The notes: generated by a model not told the origin, from the sequence alone. A DNA stretch of 37,415 nt from Alphaproteobacteria bacterium (GCA_021296265.1 JAGWAT010000020.1:1-37415), one strand, 5' to 3'. Counted from the first letter of the stretch, positions 10,955 through 20,881 are shown. Numbers and translations are program-made.

Positions 10955-12520
10955 ATGGCCGTCGACGTCGTCGTTCCCGCCCTGGGTGAATCGATCAGCG
11001 AAGCCACGGTCCTCAACTGGCGCAAGAACCCGGGCGATCCGGTGACTCGGAACGAGATCCTGGTCGAACTTGAGACCGACAAGGTGACGGTAGAGGTGGA
11101 GGCGCCGGAGAACGGTGTCCTGCTCGAGATCGCGGCCGGCGACGGCGACGACGTCGCGGTGGGCACGGTGATCGCCCGGATCGGCGCTGCGGACGCATCC
11201 CTGGGCGAATCCCCGGAGACCGCGATGCGGGCCGACCCACTGCCGGAGGCCCCCACCGCTCCTGCCGCCGACTCCGAGCCGGAAGCGGCGGCCGCGGCGC
11301 CGGTCCCCGATGTTGTCGGGGACGATCCGGCTACGGACGCCACCTTGAGCCGCCCGGACCCGTCCGGGCCCGCCGGGGATCAGGCTCGCGCCGCGGCGCC
11401 CACGGTGCCCGAGGGGCTGGCACCGGGGCCATCGCCGGAACTTCCGGACCCGGCGCAGGTACGCCGCAGCGGTCAGGGTGACCGCATCACCGCCGACGAT
11501 CTCCGGGAGTTCCTGGGCGCTCCGGAGCGTCCCCTGTCCCCGGCGGCACGCCGGGCGGCGCGCGAGCACGCGGTCGATCCGGCCGCCGTCACGCCAACGG
11601 GTCCCGGCGGACGGATCCTGAAGGCCGACGTGCTCGCAGCGGCTGACGATGCCTCCGTGCCGCCGCCCGCCGCCGGTCCGGCCCACGCAGCGGGTGGCCG
11701 CGAGCCCGATGCGGAGCCGCCGGCACCAGTTGCGTCCGCGCCGGAACCCGGCGGAGATGCCGTCGGTTTGTCCGCCTCGGGGGCGGGCTTTGTGGCAGGG
11801 GCCCCGGCCGATCCCGCTCCGGCGATCACGCGGCGGGTTCCGATGTCGAGGCTCCGCCGCCGGCTGGCAGAGCGTCTGAAGGAAGCACAAAACACGGCCG
11901 CCATGCTGACCACATACAACGAGGTCGACATGGGTGCGGTGATGGAGTTGCGAAAGGCGAGCGGCCCGACGTTCGAACAGCGACACGGGGTGCGGCTGGG
12001 ACTGATGTCGTTCTTTGTGAAGGCCAGCGTGTCGGCGCTGCGGGCGGTGCCCGAGGTGAACGCCGAGATCGACGGTACCGATATTGTCTACAAGGACTTC
12101 TACGACATCGGGGTGGCCGTGAATACCGACCGGGGACTCGTCGTGCCGGTAATCCGGGAGGCTGACCGCAAGGGGTTCGCCGATATTGAGCGGGGGATCC
12201 GCAGCTTCGGTGAACGCGCCCGTGCCGGGGCGCTGGAGGCGCATGAACTCGAGGGCGGCACGTTCACGGTGTCGAACGGCGGCGTCTACGGTTCGCTGAT
12301 GTCGGCACCGATTCTCAACCCGCCGCAGTCGGGCATTCTCGGCCTGCACCGGATCCAGGACCGGCCGGTAGCCCGCGCCGGGCAGGTGGTCATCCGGCCG
12401 ATGATGTACCTGGCGTTGTCGTACGACCACCGGATCGTGGACGGCAAGGGTGCGGTGACGTTCCTGGTACATCTTCGCGACCTGCTCGAGCAGCCGGCCG
12501 CGCTCGCGCTCGATACCTGA
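10955..12520 (+). CDS. sucB: 2-oxoglutarate dehydrogenase E2 (dihydrolipoyl succinyltransferase)
   Basis: A 521-residue E2 component, longer than E. coli SucB (405) because of Ala/Pro/Glu-rich linkers. Domains in order: one lipoyl domain (1-75) with Lys43 in [12 protein letters not shown]; a flexible linker (about 78-150); the peripheral subunit-binding domain (about 190-230, [12 protein letters not shown] and [11 protein letters not shown]); a second linker (about 230-285); and the catalytic acyltransferase domain ending in [12 protein letters not shown], where His492 and Asp496 are catalytic. It transfers succinyl to CoA and forms the complex core. It sits 12 bases after sucA and one base before lpd. 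Linker expansion is common in GC-rich alphaproteobacteria. Confidence 0.95.
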   Translation: MAVDVVVPALGESISEATVLNWRKNPGDPVTRNEILVELETDKVTVEVEAPENGVLLEIAAGDGDDVAVGTVIARIGAADASLGESPETAMRADPLPEAPTAPAADSEPEAAAAAPVPDVVGDDPATDATLSRPDPSGPAGDQARAAAPTVPEGLAPGPSPELPDPAQVRRSGQGDRITADDLREFLGAPERPLSPAARRAAREHAVDPAAVTPTGPGGRILKADVLAAADDASVPPPAAGPAHAAGGREPDAEPPAPVASAPEPGGDAVGLSASGAGFVAGAPADPAPAITRRVPMSRLRRRLAERLKEAQNTAAMLTTYNEVDMGAVMELRKASGPTFEQRHGVRLGLMSFFVKASVSALRAVPEVNAEIDGTDIVYKDFYDIGVAVNTDRGLVVPVIREADRKGFADIERGIRSFGERARAGALEAHELEGGTFTVSNGGVYGSLMSAPILNPPQSGILGLHRIQDRPVARAGQVVIRPMMYLALSYDHRIVDGKGAVTFLVHLRDLLEQPAALALDT

Positions 12521-12521
12521 C

Positions 12522-13919
12522 GTGCCCAAGCACGAACTGATCGTGATCGGCGGCGGCCCCGGCGGCTACGTCGCCGCCATCCGGGCCGCCCAGCTCGGTC
12601 TCGACGCGGCCTGCGTGGACGCGCGGGCGGCGCTTGGGGGTACCTGCCTGAACGTCGGCTGCATCCCGTCCAAGACCCTTCTCCACAACTCGCATCTATT
12701 CGCCGAAGCGGGCGGACTCGGTGCCCGCGGCATCCGGACGGGACCAGTGGACCTCGACCTGGCCGCGATGATGGCCAACAAGGACGGCGCCGTGCGTGCG
12801 CTCACCGGTGGGATCGATCAGCTCTTCCGGAAGTATGGGGTCAGCCGCTACGAGGGCACGGCGAGACTGGCCGGCGCCGGCCGCGTGATCGTCGACGGGA
12901 AGGATGCCGCCGAATTTGCCGCCGAGCACGTCGTCATCGCCAGCGGCTCGGATCCCAGTCCGCTGGCCGGCGCGGACGTGGATGAGGACCGGATCGTGTC
13001 CTCGACGGGCGCGCTCTCCTTTGCAGAAGTTCCGGATACGCTGATCGTCGTCGGCGCGGGGTACATCGGTCTCGAGCTGGGATCGGTCTGGCGGCGCCTG
13101 GGCTCCAGAGTGACGGTGGTGGAGTTTCTCGACCGGATCGTTCCTGCCATGGATCAGGAGATCGCCCGCCGATTCCACCGGGCGCTGGCCGGGCAGGGGC
13201 TCGCCTTCCGGCTCGGTTCGAAGATCACATCGGCGCGCGTGTCAGCCCACGAGGTCACACTCCGCGTGGAGCCCGCTGCCGGCGGTGATGCCGAGACGTT
13301 GCGGGCTGACCGTGTCCTGGTCGCGACCGGCCGGAGACCGCGGACCGAGGATCTCGGGCTTGCGTCGGCGGGTGTCGACCTGGACGCGCAGGGCCGAATC
13401 CAAGTGGATGAACGATATCGGACATCGGTCGCCGGCGTTTACGCGATCGGAGATGTCACCGCAGGGCCCATGCTGGCCCACAAGGCCAGCCAGGAAGGTC
13501 ATGCCTTGGCCGAACTGCTCGCCGGCCGCGCGGCCAGCGTCAACTACGGGGCGATCCCGTCGGTCGTGTACACGGAACCCGAGGTGGCCTGGGTCGGGTC
13601 CACGGAAGACGAACTCAAGGGGCAGGGGACGGCCTACAAGAAGGGGCGTTTTCCGTTCACCGCCAATGCACGCGGCCGTACCACGGGGCAGACCGAGGGC
13701 ATGGTGAAGATCCTCTCGCATGCGGACACGGACCGGATTCTCGGTGTACACGTGATTGGTGCATCGGCCGGGGAGCTGATCGGCGAAGCGGTGCTGGCCA
13801 TCGAGCTGGGGGCGTCTGCGGAGGATCTGGCGCTGACGTGCCACGCGCACCCGACGCTTTCCGAATCCGTTCGCGAGGCTGCCGCCGCAGCAGCCTACGG
13901 AAAGGCCCTGCACGCCTAG
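12522..13919 (+). CDS. lpd: Dihydrolipoyl dehydrogenase (E3)
   Basis: A 465-residue FAD-dependent disulfide oxidoreductase that reoxidises the lipoyl arm of E2 and reduces NAD+. The FAD-binding motif is VIGGGPGGYVAAIRAAQLG (about 8-26). The redox disulfide is Cys42/Cys47 in GGTCLNVGCIPSK. The NAD-binding motif is VVGAGYIGLELGSVW, and the second FAD motif is GVYAIGDVTAGPMLAHKA. The C-terminal dimer interface supplies the catalytic pair His443-Glu448 in HAHPTLSE. It begins with GTG one base after the sucB stop. The location identifies it as the E3 of the 2-oxoglutarate complex, though it may also serve pyruvate dehydrogenase. Confidence 0.95.
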   Translation: MPKHELIVIGGGPGGYVAAIRAAQLGLDAACVDARAALGGTCLNVGCIPSKTLLHNSHLFAEAGGLGARGIRTGPVDLDLAAMMANKDGAVRALTGGIDQLFRKYGVSRYEGTARLAGAGRVIVDGKDAAEFAAEHVVIASGSDPSPLAGADVDEDRIVSSTGALSFAEVPDTLIVVGAGYIGLELGSVWRRLGSRVTVVEFLDRIVPAMDQEIARRFHRALAGQGLAFRLGSKITSARVSAHEVTLRVEPAAGGDAETLRADRVLVATGRRPRTEDLGLASAGVDLDAQGRIQVDERYRTSVAGVYAIGDVTAGPMLAHKASQEGHALAELLAGRAASVNYGAIPSVVYTEPEVAWVGSTEDELKGQGTAYKKGRFPFTANARGRTTGQTEGMVKILSHADTDRILGVHVIGASAGELIGEAVLAIELGASAEDLALTCHAHPTLSESVREAAAAAAYGKALHA

Positions 13920-14040
13920 ACGATCGCCGCTCGTGCGCCGTGCGTTCGGCCAGGGATCAGGACCGCCCGCCGGTTGCGGCGGCGGCTCGGACGCGGCCGG
14001 ATGTGAGTCGGGGACGACCAGATAAGCGAGGGCCAACGCC

Positions 14041-14799
14041 ATGCGACGCCTTAAGGACAAGGTCGCGGTGATCACCGGAGCAGGGCGTGGCATCGGTGCT
14101 GCCATTGCCCGCGCGTTCGCCGGCGAGGGCGCGACCGTGCAATGCCTGGACGTCGATCCTGCCGCCGCCGGGGCGGTTGCGGCCGAGCTCAACGACGCGG
14201 GTGGGCGAGCCCTGGCCGGGGCATGCGATGTCCGCGATTCCGATTCGGTGTGTGCCGGCGTCGCGGCCGCCATCGCTGCGTTCGGCCGGCTCGATGTCGT
14301 GGTGGCCAATGCCGCGACGGAAACGCCGCGGGTCACCGTCGACGCATTGTCGCTGGAAGACTGGCGCGACGCCCTCGACGTGAATCTCACGGGCGCATTC
14401 CTGCTGTGCAAGCACGCCTTGCCACGGTTGCGGGCGCAGCAAGCCGGCTCGATCATTCTTCTGGCGTCGCAGATGGGCCGGGTTGCCGACCGGGGACAGG
14501 CCGCCTACTGCGCGACCAAGGGGGCCTTGGTGCAGCTGGCGAAGGTCATGGCCATCGATCACGCCGGAGAGGGCATTCGCGTCAATGCCCTGTCCCCCGG
14601 GGGCACGGCCACCGGGCGGCTGGCGAGGCGGTTCGGGACGCTGGAGCGAGCGGAAGCCGAGTGGGGCCAGGTGCACCCGGTGGGCCGGCTCGCCCGCCCG
14701 GAGGAGATCGCCCGGGCCGCGGTGTTCCTGGCGTGTGACGAATCGTCGTTCATGACGGGCACCGACCTGCTGATCGACGGGGGATATAGCGCCAAATGA
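14041..14799 (+). CDS. Short-chain dehydrogenase/reductase, FabG-like
   Basis: A 252-residue classical SDR. The cofactor-binding motif is TGAGRGIGAAIA (12-23), and Asp37 at the end of the second strand suggests NAD rather than NADP. NAA (90-92) and Asn115 follow. The catalytic residues are Ser143 (LLASQMG), Tyr156 and Lys160 (YCATK). The C-terminal SPGGTATG and FMTGTDLLIDGGY are family-typical. The substrate is not identifiable; such proteins oxidise or reduce sugars, acyl thioesters or small alcohols. It lies 121 bases after lpd in the same direction, with its own GAGGG-like ribosome binding site, so it may be read from the TCA operon without being part of that pathway. It converges with xerC. 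Confidence 0.85.
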   Translation: MRRLKDKVAVITGAGRGIGAAIARAFAGEGATVQCLDVDPAAAGAVAAELNDAGGRALAGACDVRDSDSVCAGVAAAIAAFGRLDVVVANAATETPRVTVDALSLEDWRDALDVNLTGAFLLCKHALPRLRAQQAGSIILLASQMGRVADRGQAAYCATKGALVQLAKVMAIDHAGEGIRVNALSPGGTATGRLARRFGTLERAEAEWGQVHPVGRLARPEEIARAAVFLACDESSFMTGTDLLIDGGYSAK

Positions 14800-14866
14800 G
14801 TTCGCGCGGGAGCGGTGTCCGTCGTTATGGCTCCGGGTGCCTGGGCGGTCTCCGGCTGTCGTTGCG

Positions 14867-14881
14867 CCGGCCGCCGGCCGG
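14867..14881. terminator. GC hairpin between convergent SDR and xerC
   Basis: A perfect 6-bp stem (CCGGCC/GGCCGG) with a 3-base loop sits in the 118-base gap between two convergent genes. No T-run follows on either strand, so a terminator role is only suggested by position. Confidence 0.25.
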
Positions 14882-14917
14882 TCTAGCGGGCTCGGGTCGT
14901 CTGCCGCCGTGCTCGGG

Positions 14918-15868
14918 TCAGCGCCTGGCCCTGGGATGCGTGCGTTCGAAGGTCGCGCGCAGTTGCGGGTCGGCGACTTCGGTATAGCGCTGCGTGGTGG
15001 AAAGGCGGGCGTGGCCCAGCAGTTCCTGCAGCACCCGGAGATCGCTGCCCCCTTCGAGCAGGTGCGTTGCAAAACTGTGCCGGAGCGCGTGCGGTGTGGC
15101 CGTGTCGGGGAGTCCCAGCTGCGCGCGGATTTCCTGCAGGCGGCGCTGCACCGCCCGTGCTCCCAGGCGCCGGCCACGCGCGCCGAGGAACAGCGGGTCG
15201 CCGGGGGCCCCGTCACGCGCAGCTGCAAGGTAGCGTTCGATGCCCTCGCGCACCGGGGCCAGCAGCGGGACCAGGCGTTCCTTCTCTCCCTTCCCGCGAA
15301 TGTGCAGAACCTCGCGGCCCCGGCCGACATCGGATCGATTGAGCGAGAGCGCTTCGTTGATGCGGAGTCCCGCCCCGTACAGGAGCAGGAGGATGGCCTG
15401 GTCCCGCAGGGCCTGCCAGCCGTCGGCGGGGGCTGCCGATGCATCGATGACGGCTCGGACCTGATTGACTCCGAGCGGTCGCGGCGCGCGCTTGGGCACG
15501 CGGGCTGGGCGGAGCGTGCGGAGGCTGACGCGTTGGAGTCCGTGATGGCGGGCGAGATGCACGAGAAAACCCAGCACGCTGGACCGTGCGCGCGCGACAC
15601 TGGCGGGCGCCAGCGGCCTTGGCGGCCGCATCAGGTACGCAAGCCAGGCGCGATAGTCCGCGGGTGCGAGCGTGTCCAGCACCTCCAGGCCGACGGTCTC
15701 ACCCGTGTGTTCCACCACGAACCGGAGAAACCGCGTGATGTCATGGCGGTACGCGGTGACCGTGTGGTCGGAGAGCCGGCGTTCGTGATGCAGATGGGTC
15801 AGGTAACCGCTCAAGCCGTCGACCACCGGCTCCGCGATGCCGTCCATCGGGCTCGCGCGTCCCGACAT
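14918..15868 (-). CDS. xerC: Tyrosine recombinase XerC
   Basis: A 316-residue tyrosine recombinase that, with XerD, resolves chromosome dimers at dif during division. The N-terminal SAM-like core-binding domain (about 15-115) contains [19 protein letters not shown]. The catalytic domain carries the full set of active-site residues: Arg169 ([11 protein letters not shown]), Lys193 ([11 protein letters not shown]), His260 and Arg263 ([13 protein letters not shown]), His286 ([11 protein letters not shown]) and the nucleophile Tyr295 (RYTEV). ATG codons at 15934, 15868 and 15847 are all possible; none has a strong ribosome binding site, and I chose the middle one because it gives a near-usual length. 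A housekeeping XerC is more likely than a mobile-element integrase given the fsa/priA context. Confidence 0.9.
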   Translation of the reverse strand: MSGRASPMDGIAEPVVDGLSGYLTHLHHERRLSDHTVTAYRHDITRFLRFVVEHTGETVGLEVLDTLAPADYRAWLAYLMRPPRPLAPASVARARSSVLGFLVHLARHHGLQRVSLRTLRPARVPKRAPRPLGVNQVRAVIDASAAPADGWQALRDQAILLLLYGAGLRINEALSLNRSDVGRGREVLHIRGKGEKERLVPLLAPVREGIERYLAAARDGAPGDPLFLGARGRRLGARAVQRRLQEIRAQLGLPDTATPHALRHSFATHLLEGGSDLRVLQELLGHARLSTTQRYTEVADPQLRATFERTHPRARR

Positions 15869-16043
15869 CAGTCGATTGCCCCGGCGGCGGGTGGCGGCCT
15901 CAAGTTCCCTGCGGGTCCCCGAAGTCCCGGCCATCGCGGCTCAGCGATGCCGTGCGTGCGGCCCTCGCTCCGCCGCCCACTGACCGCGGGTGGCCCAGCC
16001 GGATGGCACGCCGGGAACCGCATGGATCCGTCCGCCTGACGCG

Positions 16044-16712
16044 CTATCCCCCGGCCGCTGCCTGGGCCTTCTCCCAGTCTGCGAGGAATGCGGCGAGACC
16101 CTTGTCGGTTAGCGGATGCGCGACCAGCTGCCGGATGACGCCAGGCGGCAGCGTCGCTGCATCGGCGCCCAGCTTGGCCGCTTCCAGTACGTGTCCGGGC
16201 CCCCGAACCGACGCCACCAGGACTTCGGTCTTGAGCGTCCGCGGGTAGGATCGGTAGATGTCGACGACGTCGCGGATCAGCGCCATGCCATTCTGGCCGA
16301 TGTCGTCAAGGCGGCCGACGAATGGGGAGACGAACCGCGCACCCGCCTTCGCTGCCAGCAATGCCTGCGGCGCCGAGAAGCAGAGGGTGACATTGACGTC
16401 GATCGGGTCGTCCTGGCTGGCGAGGATGTGGCAGGCGCGGAGCCCGTCCCATGTCAGCGGCACCTTGACCACGACATTGGGGGCGATGTCGGCAAGCTCG
16501 CGACCCTGCAGCACCATGCCGTCACACGAGGTCTCCGTGACTTCGGCAGATACCGGACCCGGCACCAGTCGGGTAATCTCCGTGATGACGTTCCTGATGT
16601 TCCGTCCGGTTCGTGCCACCAGGGAGGGGTTGGTCGTCACCCCGTCCACCAGCCCGGTGGCGGCAAGTTCAGCAATCTGGCCGGTGTCAGCGGTGTCGAC
16701 GAACAGTTGCAT
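16044..16712 (-). CDS. fsa: Fructose-6-phosphate aldolase / transaldolase-like protein
   Basis: A 222-residue small transaldolase-family protein (subfamily 3B, TalC/FSA type). It begins [13 protein letters not shown], and [12 protein letters not shown] (about 23-34) is the family signature. The Schiff-base lysine is Lys83 in [26 protein letters not shown] and [11 protein letters not shown] (about 118-150) complete the barrel. It catalyses transfer or cleavage of a dihydroxyacetone unit from fructose-6-phosphate or sedoheptulose-7-phosphate; which activity dominates cannot be told from sequence. It is divergent from priA with a 115-base gap and upstream of xerC on the same strand. Confidence 0.9.
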   Translation of the reverse strand: MQLFVDTADTGQIAELAATGLVDGVTTNPSLVARTGRNIRNVITEITRLVPGPVSAEVTETSCDGMVLQGRELADIAPNVVVKVPLTWDGLRACHILASQDDPIDVNVTLCFSAPQALLAAKAGARFVSPFVGRLDDIGQNGMALIRDVVDIYRSYPRTLKTEVLVASVRGPGHVLEAAKLGADAATLPPGVIRQLVAHPLTDKGLAAFLADWEKAQAAAGG

Positions 16713-16827
16713 GCGCGCACTCCCGTCCCGGAACGGATCAGTGCCGGAGGCCGGCGGTCTTGGCCAAGTCTAGCCGTTCGGCCGCGTCAAATCGCTTGCC
16801 CCGGGAACCCGCAGGCTGTGCGCCCTG

Positions 16828-19002
16828 ATGTCGGCCCGGCAGGCCGCCCGGGTGGCCGTCCTGCTGCCCCGGCCATTGTCGAGAACCTTCGACTACCGAG
16901 TCGACCGCCCAGTGCCGGCGGGCACCTACGTGTCGGTTCCGTTCGGGAAACGCATCGAGGCGGGCGTGGTGTGGGGCTCCGCCACGGGTGAGGTGCCCGA
17001 GAGCCAGCTCCGGAACGTGCTTGGCGTCTCCGATCTGCCGCCGATGACGCCCCGTCTGCGTGAGCTGCTGGGATGGGTGGCTTCGTATGCGATGGCCCCG
17101 CTCGGCAGCGTGCTCAAGATGGCGATTCCGGTCGCCGATGCCCTCATGCCGGCCCGGGCGGCCACCGGTTACCGGCTGGCCGAACTCCGACCGGAGGGAG
17201 CCAGGCTGACGCCGGCCCGCCAGCGGGTGCTTGCCGTCCTGGCAGGCGCGGGCAGTGCGGTTGCCGGAAGCGAGATCCAGCGCGACGCGCGCGTGAGCGC
17301 CGCGACGGTTCAGCGGATGCACAGGGCGGGCTTCCTTGCCCTGGAACCGCTAGCGGCGGCGACCCTGTCGGGTGCGTCACATGCCGGCGCCGGGCCCGAC
17401 CTGAGCGCGGCGCAACGCCACGCGGCCGAGACGATCGTCCAGCGGGTGCAGGCGCGGGATTCCCGGCCGGTGCTGCTTGGCGGCGTGACGGGCTCCGGCA
17501 AGACCGAGGTCTATTTCGAAGCCGTGGCCGCGTGTCTCGCAAGCGGCCGCCAGGTCCTGGTCCTCCTCCCCGAGATCGCGCTCGGACCACAATGGCTGGC
17601 GCGCTTCGAGGCGCGCTTCGGCACGGCCCCGGCACGCTGGCATTCCGCCGTCCCCGGAGGTGAGCGCCGCCGCACCTGGCGGGGCGTGGCCGCCGGGACG
17701 GTCCCGGTGGTCGTGGGTGCGCGATCCGCCCTGTTCCTGCCCTTTCCGTCGCTCGGGCTGATCGTTGTCGACGAGGAACACGACGCCTCCTACAAGCAGG
17801 AAGACGGCGTGATCTACAACGCGCGCGACATGGCGGTCGTCCGTGCCGCCAAGGAGGGGGCGGCGATCGCCCTGGCCTCTGCCACGCCTTCGCTCGAGAC
17901 GCATGTGAACGCGCTCGAGGGACGCTACCACGCGCTGGCTCTGCCGCGTCGGTACGGTGACGCGGAGCTTCCCGACATCGAAGCGGTGGATCTGCGCGAA
18001 CACCGGCCGGAGGCAGGGTCGTGGCTAAGCGGGCCCCTCGTCGATGCGGTGGCGTCGGCGCTCGAGCGCGACGAGCAGGCGCTCCTGTTTCTCAACCGCC
18101 GGGGATACGCACCCCTCACCGTCTGCCGGACGTGTGGCGGGCGGATCGGTTGCACCGCCTGCTCGACCTGGCTGGTGGAGCACCGCCGCAACGGGGTGCT
18201 GGCCTGCCACCACTGTGGCCACCGTATCCCGGTACCCGAGGTGTGCCCCACTTGCGGCGTCGCGGATTCGTTGACCGCCTGCGGCCCAGGTGTCGAGCGC
18301 ATCGAAGCAGAGGTGCGCCGCCGGTTTCCGGCGGTCGACCCGGCGGTGATGACCAGCGACACCATGCGCGGGCCGGCGGACGTGGCGCAGCTGGTGCGGA
18401 GCATGGAGGCGGGCGCCACCCGGATCCTTATCGGGACCCAGATGGCGGCCAAGGGACACCACTTCCCGCGGTTGACGGTGGTCGGGGTGGTGGACGCGGA
18501 CCTGGGGCTGGGGGGTGCCGATCTCCGGGCCGGTGAGCGCACGTACCAGCTGCTGACGCAGGTCGCCGGGCGGGCCGGCCGCGCCGACCTGCGCGGGCGC
18601 GTGCTGATGCAGACATGGGAGCCGGAGCATCCGGTGATGCAGGCGTTCCTGTGCGGCGACGGCCCCGGCTTTCTGCAGATGGAGGCGGCGGCCCGGGCGG
18701 ACGCGAGGATGCCGCCGTTCGGGCGGCTCGTGGCTCTGGTCCTGACGGCGCGGGATCAGTCGATCCTGGAGCGTTTCGGCCGCGCGCTGGCCCGCGTCGT
18801 GCCGCCGCAGGAGGGGGTCGAGGTGTTCGGTCCGGCACCGGCGCCGCTCGGCCGGATCCGCGGCCGGTACCGGGCCCGGTTCCTCGTGCGCGGCCCCCGC
18901 GACCGGCGCTTGCAGGCCTACGTGCGGACTTGGCTGGGGTCGGTCCGGGTACCGGCGCAGGTCCGGATCAAGGTGGACGTTGATCCCTACAGCTTCCTGT
19001 AG
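16828..19002 (+). CDS. priA: Primosomal protein N' (replication restart helicase PriA)
   Basis: A 724-residue superfamily 2 helicase (E. coli PriA is 732) that recognises collapsed replication forks and reloads the replisome. The N-terminal 3'-DNA-binding domain has TFDYRVDRPVPAG and VPFGKR. The Walker A motif is GGVTGSGKTEVY (about 218-229). The Walker B/DEAH-like box is VVDEEHDASYKQE (about 313-325). Eight zinc-binding cysteines follow from about residue 432 (CRTCGGRIGCTAC, then CHHCG, then CPTCG), as expected for PriA. Motifs V and VI appear as GTQMAAKGHHFP and QVAGRAGRADLRG. It starts with ATG at 16828 and ends 17 bases before a convergent gene. Confidence 0.95.
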   Translation: MSARQAARVAVLLPRPLSRTFDYRVDRPVPAGTYVSVPFGKRIEAGVVWGSATGEVPESQLRNVLGVSDLPPMTPRLRELLGWVASYAMAPLGSVLKMAIPVADALMPARAATGYRLAELRPEGARLTPARQRVLAVLAGAGSAVAGSEIQRDARVSAATVQRMHRAGFLALEPLAAATLSGASHAGAGPDLSAAQRHAAETIVQRVQARDSRPVLLGGVTGSGKTEVYFEAVAACLASGRQVLVLLPEIALGPQWLARFEARFGTAPARWHSAVPGGERRRTWRGVAAGTVPVVVGARSALFLPFPSLGLIVVDEEHDASYKQEDGVIYNARDMAVVRAAKEGAAIALASATPSLETHVNALEGRYHALALPRRYGDAELPDIEAVDLREHRPEAGSWLSGPLVDAVASALERDEQALLFLNRRGYAPLTVCRTCGGRIGCTACSTWLVEHRRNGVLACHHCGHRIPVPEVCPTCGVADSLTACGPGVERIEAEVRRRFPAVDPAVMTSDTMRGPADVAQLVRSMEAGATRILIGTQMAAKGHHFPRLTVVGVVDADLGLGGADLRAGERTYQLLTQVAGRAGRADLRGRVLMQTWEPEHPVMQAFLCGDGPGFLQMEAAARADARMPPFGRLVALVLTARDQSILERFGRALARVVPPQEGVEVFGPAPAPLGRIRGRYRARFLVRGPRDRRLQAYVRTWLGSVRVPAQVRIKVDVDPYSFL

Positions 19003-19019
19003 GCCGGCCGGGCGCGCGG

Positions 19020-20114
19020 TCAGTCGATCCGGTAGCGGGTGAGCAACTCGGGGTCCGGGTCGCAACCCAGACCCGGTCCGTCGGGAAGCTTCAGGCGTCC
19101 GTTCCCGTCGGGCACCGTCCGGCCTCCAAACAGGTCCGCCTCGAGGTCGACGTAGAGGCGTTCCACGTAGGCTTCGGGGGCCTTGGTGGCGATCAGGTGG
19201 AGGTTCGCCAGGAAGCCGGGCCCGAAGTACGGGGAATGCGGCGCCACCGCGGTGTCGGCGGCGTGGGTCGCCTCGCACACGGCCGCGAATTCCGCGACGC
19301 CCCCGACCTTGGTGACGCTCGGCTGCGTGTAGTCGACGGCCCGCGCTTCCAGCATGTGCTGGAACTGCCAAACGGTGCACAGGTTTTCGCCCGATGCCAG
19401 GGGCAGCTTGGCGTCGCGGGTCTTGGCCAGCAGCGGAAAATTCTCGGGCGGCCAGACCGGCTCCTCGAGCCAGAGCAGGTCGGCATCCTTAAGGGGGCCA
19501 ACGAGGTCCCCGAGATCATCCTCCCGCCAGCTGCAGTTGACATCGACCATCAGCGGAGTCTCGGCTCCGATCGCATCCCGCGCGGCGAGGATCGGCGCCA
19601 ACGTGTCCTCGTGCAGCTTGATCCGCCCGTACCCGGCGGCGCGGGCGGCGGCGGACACGTCCGCGGTCACCTTGGGATCGATGTACTTGAAGAGGCTGGC
19701 ATAGCACGGGAGTGAATCGCTACCAGTCCCGCCGAGCAGCGCGTGGAGTGGTTTGCCGGCCCGCTTGCCGGCGATGTCCCATAGCGCGATTTCCAGTCCC
19801 GACAGCGCGAACAGGGTGACGCCGTAGCGCCCGAACAGGTGAAAGATCACCTGGAGACGGTCCATGGTGCCGGCAATGTCGTCGGCGGGCAGTCCCGTCG
19901 CATGGGGTGCGACCATGGTCTCGAGCGCCGTCCGAACGGCCGGAATGCAGTTGTATCCGAAGCATTCCCCCCAGCCGACGATCCCGTCGTCCGTTTCGAC
20001 CCGTACGAGCAGGCAGGCGAGGGTGTTCCAGGTTTCCCCGCCGAAGCCGCTCGGCGGTCCCGCCTGGGTGAAGGGAACGTCGACGGTGACGGCTTCGACC
20101 GATGCGATCTTCAT
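19020..20114 (-). CDS. Mandelate racemase/muconate lactonizing enzyme family dehydratase
   Basis: A 364-residue enolase-superfamily protein with an N-terminal capping domain (1-125) and a C-terminal barrel. The residues expected to be catalytic are Lys166 (IKLHE, where the second basic residue of the usual KxK is His168), the metal ligands Asp191 (VDVN), Glu217 (LEEP) and Glu243 (SGEN), and His293 (APHS). Members abstract a proton next to a carboxylate; in this context dehydration of a sugar acid is the likely role. The exact substrate cannot be read from sequence. Its ATG overlaps the aldolase stop by 4 bases, making it the third gene of an SDR-aldolase-dehydratase operon. Confidence 0.87.
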   Translation of the reverse strand: MKIASVEAVTVDVPFTQAGPPSGFGGETWNTLACLLVRVETDDGIVGWGECFGYNCIPAVRTALETMVAPHATGLPADDIAGTMDRLQVIFHLFGRYGVTLFALSGLEIALWDIAGKRAGKPLHALLGGTGSDSLPCYASLFKYIDPKVTADVSAAARAAGYGRIKLHEDTLAPILAARDAIGAETPLMVDVNCSWREDDLGDLVGPLKDADLLWLEEPVWPPENFPLLAKTRDAKLPLASGENLCTVWQFQHMLEARAVDYTQPSVTKVGGVAEFAAVCEATHAADTAVAPHSPYFGPGFLANLHLIATKAPEAYVERLYVDLEADLFGGRTVPDGNGRLKLPDGPGLGCDPDPELLTRYRID

Positions 20115-20881
20115 GCGCTGTCCTTCAGTTCGCTGACGACTTTGTCCACGGCGACCCGCAGATGGACCAGTTCGGTGGCGACCGAGACCATCGAAAAACC
20201 CATGTCGAGGAGGTTCCGGGCGTCCTGGATGCTGCCGGCCATCACGCCCGCAGGTTTGCCGGCCGCGGTGATCTTGGCCAGCGCCCGCTCAAGAGCGCGG
20301 CGCACCGAACTGTGCTGGCGGTCGTGAATGACACCGAGATCGGCCGCGAGATCACCGGGCCCGACGAACACCACGTCGACGCCGTCCACCGCGGCGATGT
20401 CGCTCGCCGCCTCGACGGCGGCCGCCGTCTCCACCTGTGCGACCAGGCAGATGCGGTCGTCCGCTTCACCCCAGTAGCCGGCGTCGCGGCCGAACGCATT
20501 GGCGCGGGTCGCGCCGGCTGCCCCGCGGGCGCCGGCCGGCGGATACCGCACCGACGCCACGGCTTCCCGCGCTTCGTCGGGGGTCTGGACATAAGGCACC
20601 ACGATCGTCTCGGCGCCGCTGTCGAGAATCCGCTTGATGGCGACGCGGTCGTTCCACCACGCACGTACGGCGGCCGGGGTCGAGCCGCCCGCGGCGCACG
20701 CCTGCAACTGGGCGATGATCTCGGCCGCGTCGTTGGGGGCGTGCTCCGAATCGATCACGACGAAATCGAGGCCGGCGCCGGCCAGCACCTCGGTCGCGAG
20801 CGGACTCGCGAGGCTGGCCCACATACCAACCTGGGGTGTACCGGCCTGGAGGCCGGCCTTGAAACGGTTCGTACGGCTCAT
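20111..20881 (-). CDS. HpcH/HpaI-type class II aldolase
   Basis: A 256-residue metal-dependent pyruvate aldolase of the HpcH/HpaI/KDR family. Family features are GMWASLASPLATEVLAG (about 19-35), VIDSEHAPND (about 42-51, with the general-base His), the VPYVQTPDEAR loop, the metal ligand Glu in VAQVETAAAVE (about 148-158) and GPGDLAADLG with the second metal ligand. These enzymes cleave 2-keto-3-deoxy acids into pyruvate and an aldehyde. The ATG at 20881 overlaps the stop of the upstream SDR (ATGA); the 40 residues upstream have no family similarity. The adjacent dehydratase would generate a 2-keto-3-deoxy acid substrate, which fits this aldolase. Confidence 0.88.
   Translation of the reverse strand: MSRTNRFKAGLQAGTPQVGMWASLASPLATEVLAGAGLDFVVIDSEHAPNDAAEIIAQLQACAAGGSTPAAVRAWWNDRVAIKRILDSGAETIVVPYVQTPDEAREAVASVRYPPAGARGAAGATRANAFGRDAGYWGEADDRICLVAQVETAAAVEAASDIAAVDGVDVVFVGPGDLAADLGVIHDRQHSSVRRALERALAKITAAGKPAGVMAGSIQDARNLLDMGFSMVSVATELVHLRVAVDKVVSELKDSA

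Noticed and set aside
10853-12529. A 558-residue antisense open frame across sucB
   Set aside because: It is low-complexity His/Arg/Gly-rich translation opposite a complete E2 gene.
13957-15600. A 547-residue minus-strand frame over the SDR and xerC
   Set aside because: The protein has no family similarity and overlaps two well-supported genes in other frames.
14918-15868. xerC as a mobile-element integrase
   Set aside because: Its length, active site and location beside fsa and priA fit the housekeeping recombinase, and no attachment repeats or cargo genes are visible.
18025-19380. A 451-residue minus-strand frame across the priA 3' end
   Set aside because: It spans the convergent junction of two supported genes and reads as random Arg/His-rich sequence.
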